From Aquabacterium parvum (lineage in GTDB: Bacteria > Pseudomonadota > Gammaproteobacteria > Burkholderiales > Burkholderiaceae_C): 64,000 bases of DNA. Positions within the stretch are counted from its first letter, which is position 1; each line of letters starts with the position of its first letter. Below, piece after piece: positions 61,589 to 64,000 of the stretch. The position numbers were made by a program, and so were the translations under genes. The notes under the pieces were generated by a model. It saw only the letters and a program-made list of their open reading frames with translations. It did not search any database and had not been told where the DNA came from. Where the stretch lies: positions 248,001-312,000 of the forward strand of contig NZ_LFRI01000386.1 in the NCBI RefSeq assembly GCF_001447195.1, in the 5' to 3' direction.

Positions 61589-64000
61589 ATGTCCGACGCT
61601 GACGCCCGAACCAAGACGACCTCCGCCCAACGCAGCCCCCTGCGCAGCCTCACCCGCGTGCTCGTGGGCGTGGCGCTGGTGGCCCTGACCTGGACAGGCC
61701 TGGTTGGGCATTGGCTGCCCGGCTGGCTGCGCCCACGCGTGGAGGCCGCAGCGACCGAGGCCCTGGGCACCCCGGTGAAGCTGGGGGCCCTGGCCATCGC
61801 GCCATGGCGACTGGAGGTCACCGCATCCGACCTCGCGGTGGGCCCCACCGAGCGACCCTGGCTGAGGCTCAAGCAGGCCGAGGTCGGGCTGTCGCTGGAG
61901 TCGCTGTGGCGCTTTGCCCCCGTGATCAAGCGCGTGGACCTGCATGCCCCCCAGCTCGATGTCGAGCGAGTGAGCGCCGACCGCTTCAACTTCTCGCCGC
62001 TGCTCGACAAGCTGAGCCAGCCATCGCCCGATGCCCAGGCCGATGCCGAGCCAGCGCGCTTCGCCGTCTTCAACATCAGCCTGCGCGATGGGGTGGTGCG
62101 CTATGCCGACCGCGTGCTCGACCAGTCGCACCTGGTCGATGGCATCCGGCTGGAGGTGCCCTTCCTCAGCAGCCTGCCCAGCCACGTCGAAGTGACGGTG
62201 CAACCGCTGCTGGAGGCCCGCATCGACGGCAGCGCCTTGCGCGTGGCCGGGCGCACGCTGCCCTTCCATGCGGGCCTGCGCAGCGAGGTGGACGTGCGCT
62301 GGCAGGACGTGGACCTGGCCCATTGGCTGGAGGCCGCGCGCCCTTTGCTGCCACCGCCATGGCGACCGCAGGCGCGCAGCGGTCGACTCGACACCGACCT
62401 GAAGGTTGTGTTCGAGCAGCGACCCTCGCCCGCCATGCCTGTGCTGGCGGTGCAGGGCCGGCTGGGGGTGAAGGCGCTTGACTTGTCTTTGCCGGCGGTG
62501 CCGGGCGCGGGGGCGCTGGACGCTGGCTGGCAGCAGCTCGAGCTCAGTGGCCTTGACCTGCAACCCCTGAACCGCCGGGCTGCCTTGGCCAAGTTGCAGC
62601 TCGATGGATTGAGCGTGAAGCTGCGTCCGTCGGACGCGGGCGCCGCGTTGCAGGCCAGGGCTCCTGAGCGCGACGCATCGCCGGCGAATGGTGCATCGGT
62701 GTCGGGTGCAGCCGCGTCGGGGGCATCCGCGCCTGCGGGGTCGAGCACCAAGCCCGCCGCACCCTGGAGCTGGTCTGTCGGCCAAGTCCGCATCGGTCTG
62801 CGGGACATCGACGTGCAGACCTTTGCTTCGCCCTGGCCGCGCCTGACGCAGGGCCTGGTCGAGGTGCAGGGCCTGGACAGCAGCGAGCGCGCACAGGCTG
62901 CCAAGTGGACGCTGTCGCTGCGCGACGAACACGAGGGCCTGGTGTCTGCCCAAGGGCAGGTGCAGGTGGCCGCGCAAACCGCTGAGCTCGACCTGCAGGT
63001 TGACAAGTGGAGCCTGCCGCCTTGGCTGGCGCCGGTTCAGCAAAGTGGCCTGCTGCCGGTCACGGTGAGCCAGGGTCTGTTGAGCCTGCACACCCGCATG
63101 CGCCTCAATGCCCTGCCCACGGCAGCAGGCCAGCCGCCTGCGCTGCGCATCGAGGGCACCGACCTGGCCGTCCAGGGTGCGCAGGTCTCGCTGGGGGCAC
63201 CGCCGGTGAGCAAAGGCTCGGTCAAATCCAACGCAGCGCCATCTTCCCGCTCCGATGCCGACCAGGCCAAGTGGCAGTTGTTGAGCCTCGATGGCATCGA
63301 GGCCGATGTGGGTCTGGCCACCGGCGGATCGGGTGGGGCGGGCGCATCAAGTGCATCAGGCCTGCAGCGCCTGAAGGTGGGCGCAGTCACCCTGGACGCG
63401 CTGGACGCATCGATTTCGCGCGACGCCCAGGGCCGTGTGCTGGCTGGACTGAGCGCCCAGTCATCGACCGAGCAGCCTGGCCGGCGAGCCCCTGCGCCAT
63501 CGCGAGCCGGCTCGCCTGCTGCCAACCAACCCGCCATCTCCGTCGACACCGTGCAGTGCCGTGGCTGCGCCGTGCGCTTCACCGACCACAGCGTGCAGCC
63601 CGCTGCCCGCTTCGCGCTGCAGCAAACCGATCTGAGCGTGCAGGGCGTGTCCCAGCGGCTTGACCAGGTGTTGAAGGTCGACCTGCGCACCCGCGCCCAG
63701 GGACGGGGGCAGCTGGGGTTCCAGGGTGAGGTGCGGCCCGAGCCCTTGCAACTCAAGGGGCAGGTGTCCGTGGCCGCGCTGGAGTTGCGCGCGCTGCAGC
63801 CCTACCTTGATCCGCACGTCAACGTGACCCTGGCCGGTGCCGCCGCGCTGGCCCAGGGGCGCGTAAACGTCGACACGGTGCGCCAGCGGGGCAGCGATGC
63901 GCTCAACGTCCGCTACCAGGGGCGATTGGGCCTGCAGGACCTGCGACTGCGCGACCGCGTCAACGACGCCCTGCTGCTGCGTTGGGCCAGCTTCACGCTG
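61589..64000 (+). CDS. DUF748/AsmA-like large envelope protein (partial, C-terminus off the window)
   Basis: The frame is open for 804 codons to the window end. It has an N-terminal membrane anchor (LVGVALVALTWTGLVGHWLP, about 30-50) and DUF748/AsmA features (LRPRVEAAATEALGTPVKLG; FNISLRDGVVRYAD), plus low-complexity Ala/Ser linkers. AsmA-like proteins span the periplasm and are linked to lipid transport. An upstream GTG at 61571 is in frame; I use the ATG at 61589. Confidence 0.85.
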   Translation, partial: MSDADARTKTTSAQRSPLRSLTRVLVGVALVALTWTGLVGHWLPGWLRPRVEAAATEALGTPVKLGALAIAPWRLEVTASDLAVGPTERPWLRLKQAEVGLSLESLWRFAPVIKRVDLHAPQLDVERVSADRFNFSPLLDKLSQPSPDAQADAEPARFAVFNISLRDGVVRYADRVLDQSHLVDGIRLEVPFLSSLPSHVEVTVQPLLEARIDGSALRVAGRTLPFHAGLRSEVDVRWQDVDLAHWLEAARPLLPPPWRPQARSGRLDTDLKVVFEQRPSPAMPVLAVQGRLGVKALDLSLPAVPGAGALDAGWQQLELSGLDLQPLNRRAALAKLQLDGLSVKLRPSDAGAALQARAPERDASPANGASVSGAAASGASAPAGSSTKPAAPWSWSVGQVRIGLRDIDVQTFASPWPRLTQGLVEVQGLDSSERAQAAKWTLSLRDEHEGLVSAQGQVQVAAQTAELDLQVDKWSLPPWLAPVQQSGLLPVTVSQGLLSLHTRMRLNALPTAAGQPPALRIEGTDLAVQGAQVSLGAPPVSKGSVKSNAAPSSRSDADQAKWQLLSLDGIEADVGLATGGSGGAGASSASGLQRLKVGAVTLDALDASISRDAQGRVLAGLSAQSSTEQPGRRAPAPSRAGSPAANQPAISVDTVQCRGCAVRFTDHSVQPAARFALQQTDLSVQGVSQRLDQVLKVDLRTRAQGRGQLGFQGEVRPEPLQLKGQVSVAALELRALQPYLDPHVNVTLAGAAALAQGRVNVDTVRQRGSDALNVRYQGRLGLQDLRLRDRVNDALLLRWASFTL

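Noticed and set aside
58433-63091. A 1552-codon open frame on the minus strand
   Set aside because: It is antisense to the molybdenum hydroxylase and DUF748 genes, which have clear domains. The translation is His/Gln/Arg-rich in the way antisense frames of GC-rich genes are.

Overview
The window is 64 kb of GC-rich, densely packed bacterial DNA that looks chromosomal. Gene content points to a betaproteobacterium of the order Burkholderiales, probably near the Comamonadaceae or the Ideonella/Leptothrix/Rubrivivax group. Pointers are an assimilatory nitrite reductase locus with a NasR antiterminator, an RtcR-controlled RNA-repair locus, a VPEP-type PEP-CTERM protein, and a secreted esterase closely resembling Ideonella PETase. 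No rRNA, tRNA or CRISPR array was seen. The placement is an inference from gene content.

Layout. (1) 0-2.5 kb: a partial Lrp/AsnC regulator diverges from glmS. (2) 2.5-9 kb: an NAD salvage cluster (nadM/Nudix, nadE, pncB, a nicotinamidase-like hydrolase, divergent nrtR). It starts right behind glmS, the classical attTn7 target, and short repeats with the Tn7 TnsB-site core AAAGTC flank it in inverted orientation. I read it as cargo of a Tn7-like element lacking visible transposition genes. (3) 9-15.5 kb: an RNA-repair locus: sigma54-driven rtcB-rtcA, a possible structured-RNA spacer, a small protein and an AAA+/M41 peptidase fusion, with divergent rtcR. (4) 15.9-29 kb: VF530-like DNA-binding protein, SulP transporter, a five-PAS GGDEF/EAL protein, AraC regulator with membrane desaturase, quinone reductase-like flavoprotein, PEP-CTERM phytase-esterase-like protein, SDR and a 7TM-DISM diguanylate cyclase. 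(5) 29-33.8 kb: DUF2147, RidA, an unknown gene, an AraC regulator, then a PETase-like polyester hydrolase followed by a short lipase-chaperone-like gene. (6) 33.8-41 kb: nitrate/nitrite assimilation: nasR, a PP2C/kinase fusion, a nitrite transporter, nirD and nirB behind an NtrC site and a sigma54 promoter. (7) 41-48.5 kb: DUF3297, CPBP protease, an ECF sigma/zinc-finger pair, and a four-gene operon ending in pnuC-nadR, which is a second NAD-precursor route. (8) 48.6-55.8 kb: DctA-type transporter, lrgA-lrgB, an orphan PAAR protein, CreA, a metallopeptidase-like protein, SlyX, HD-GYP and a frameshifted sterol-desaturase gene. (9) 55.8-64 kb: APH-like/P-loop kinase fusion, a TetR regulator divergent from a two-subunit molybdenum hydroxylase with its MocA/MobA-like partner, and a DUF748 protein cut by the window edge.

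Themes are layered NAD supply (recycling at 3-8 kb, riboside import at 43-45 kb), RNA repair linked to a protease, cyclic-di-GMP turnover (three proteins), nitrogen-controlled nitrite use and a possible secreted polyesterase system. The strongest candidates for something little described are the Tn7-like NAD island, the rtc-linked AAA+/M41 protein with its noncoding spacer, and the PETase-like/chaperone-like pair.
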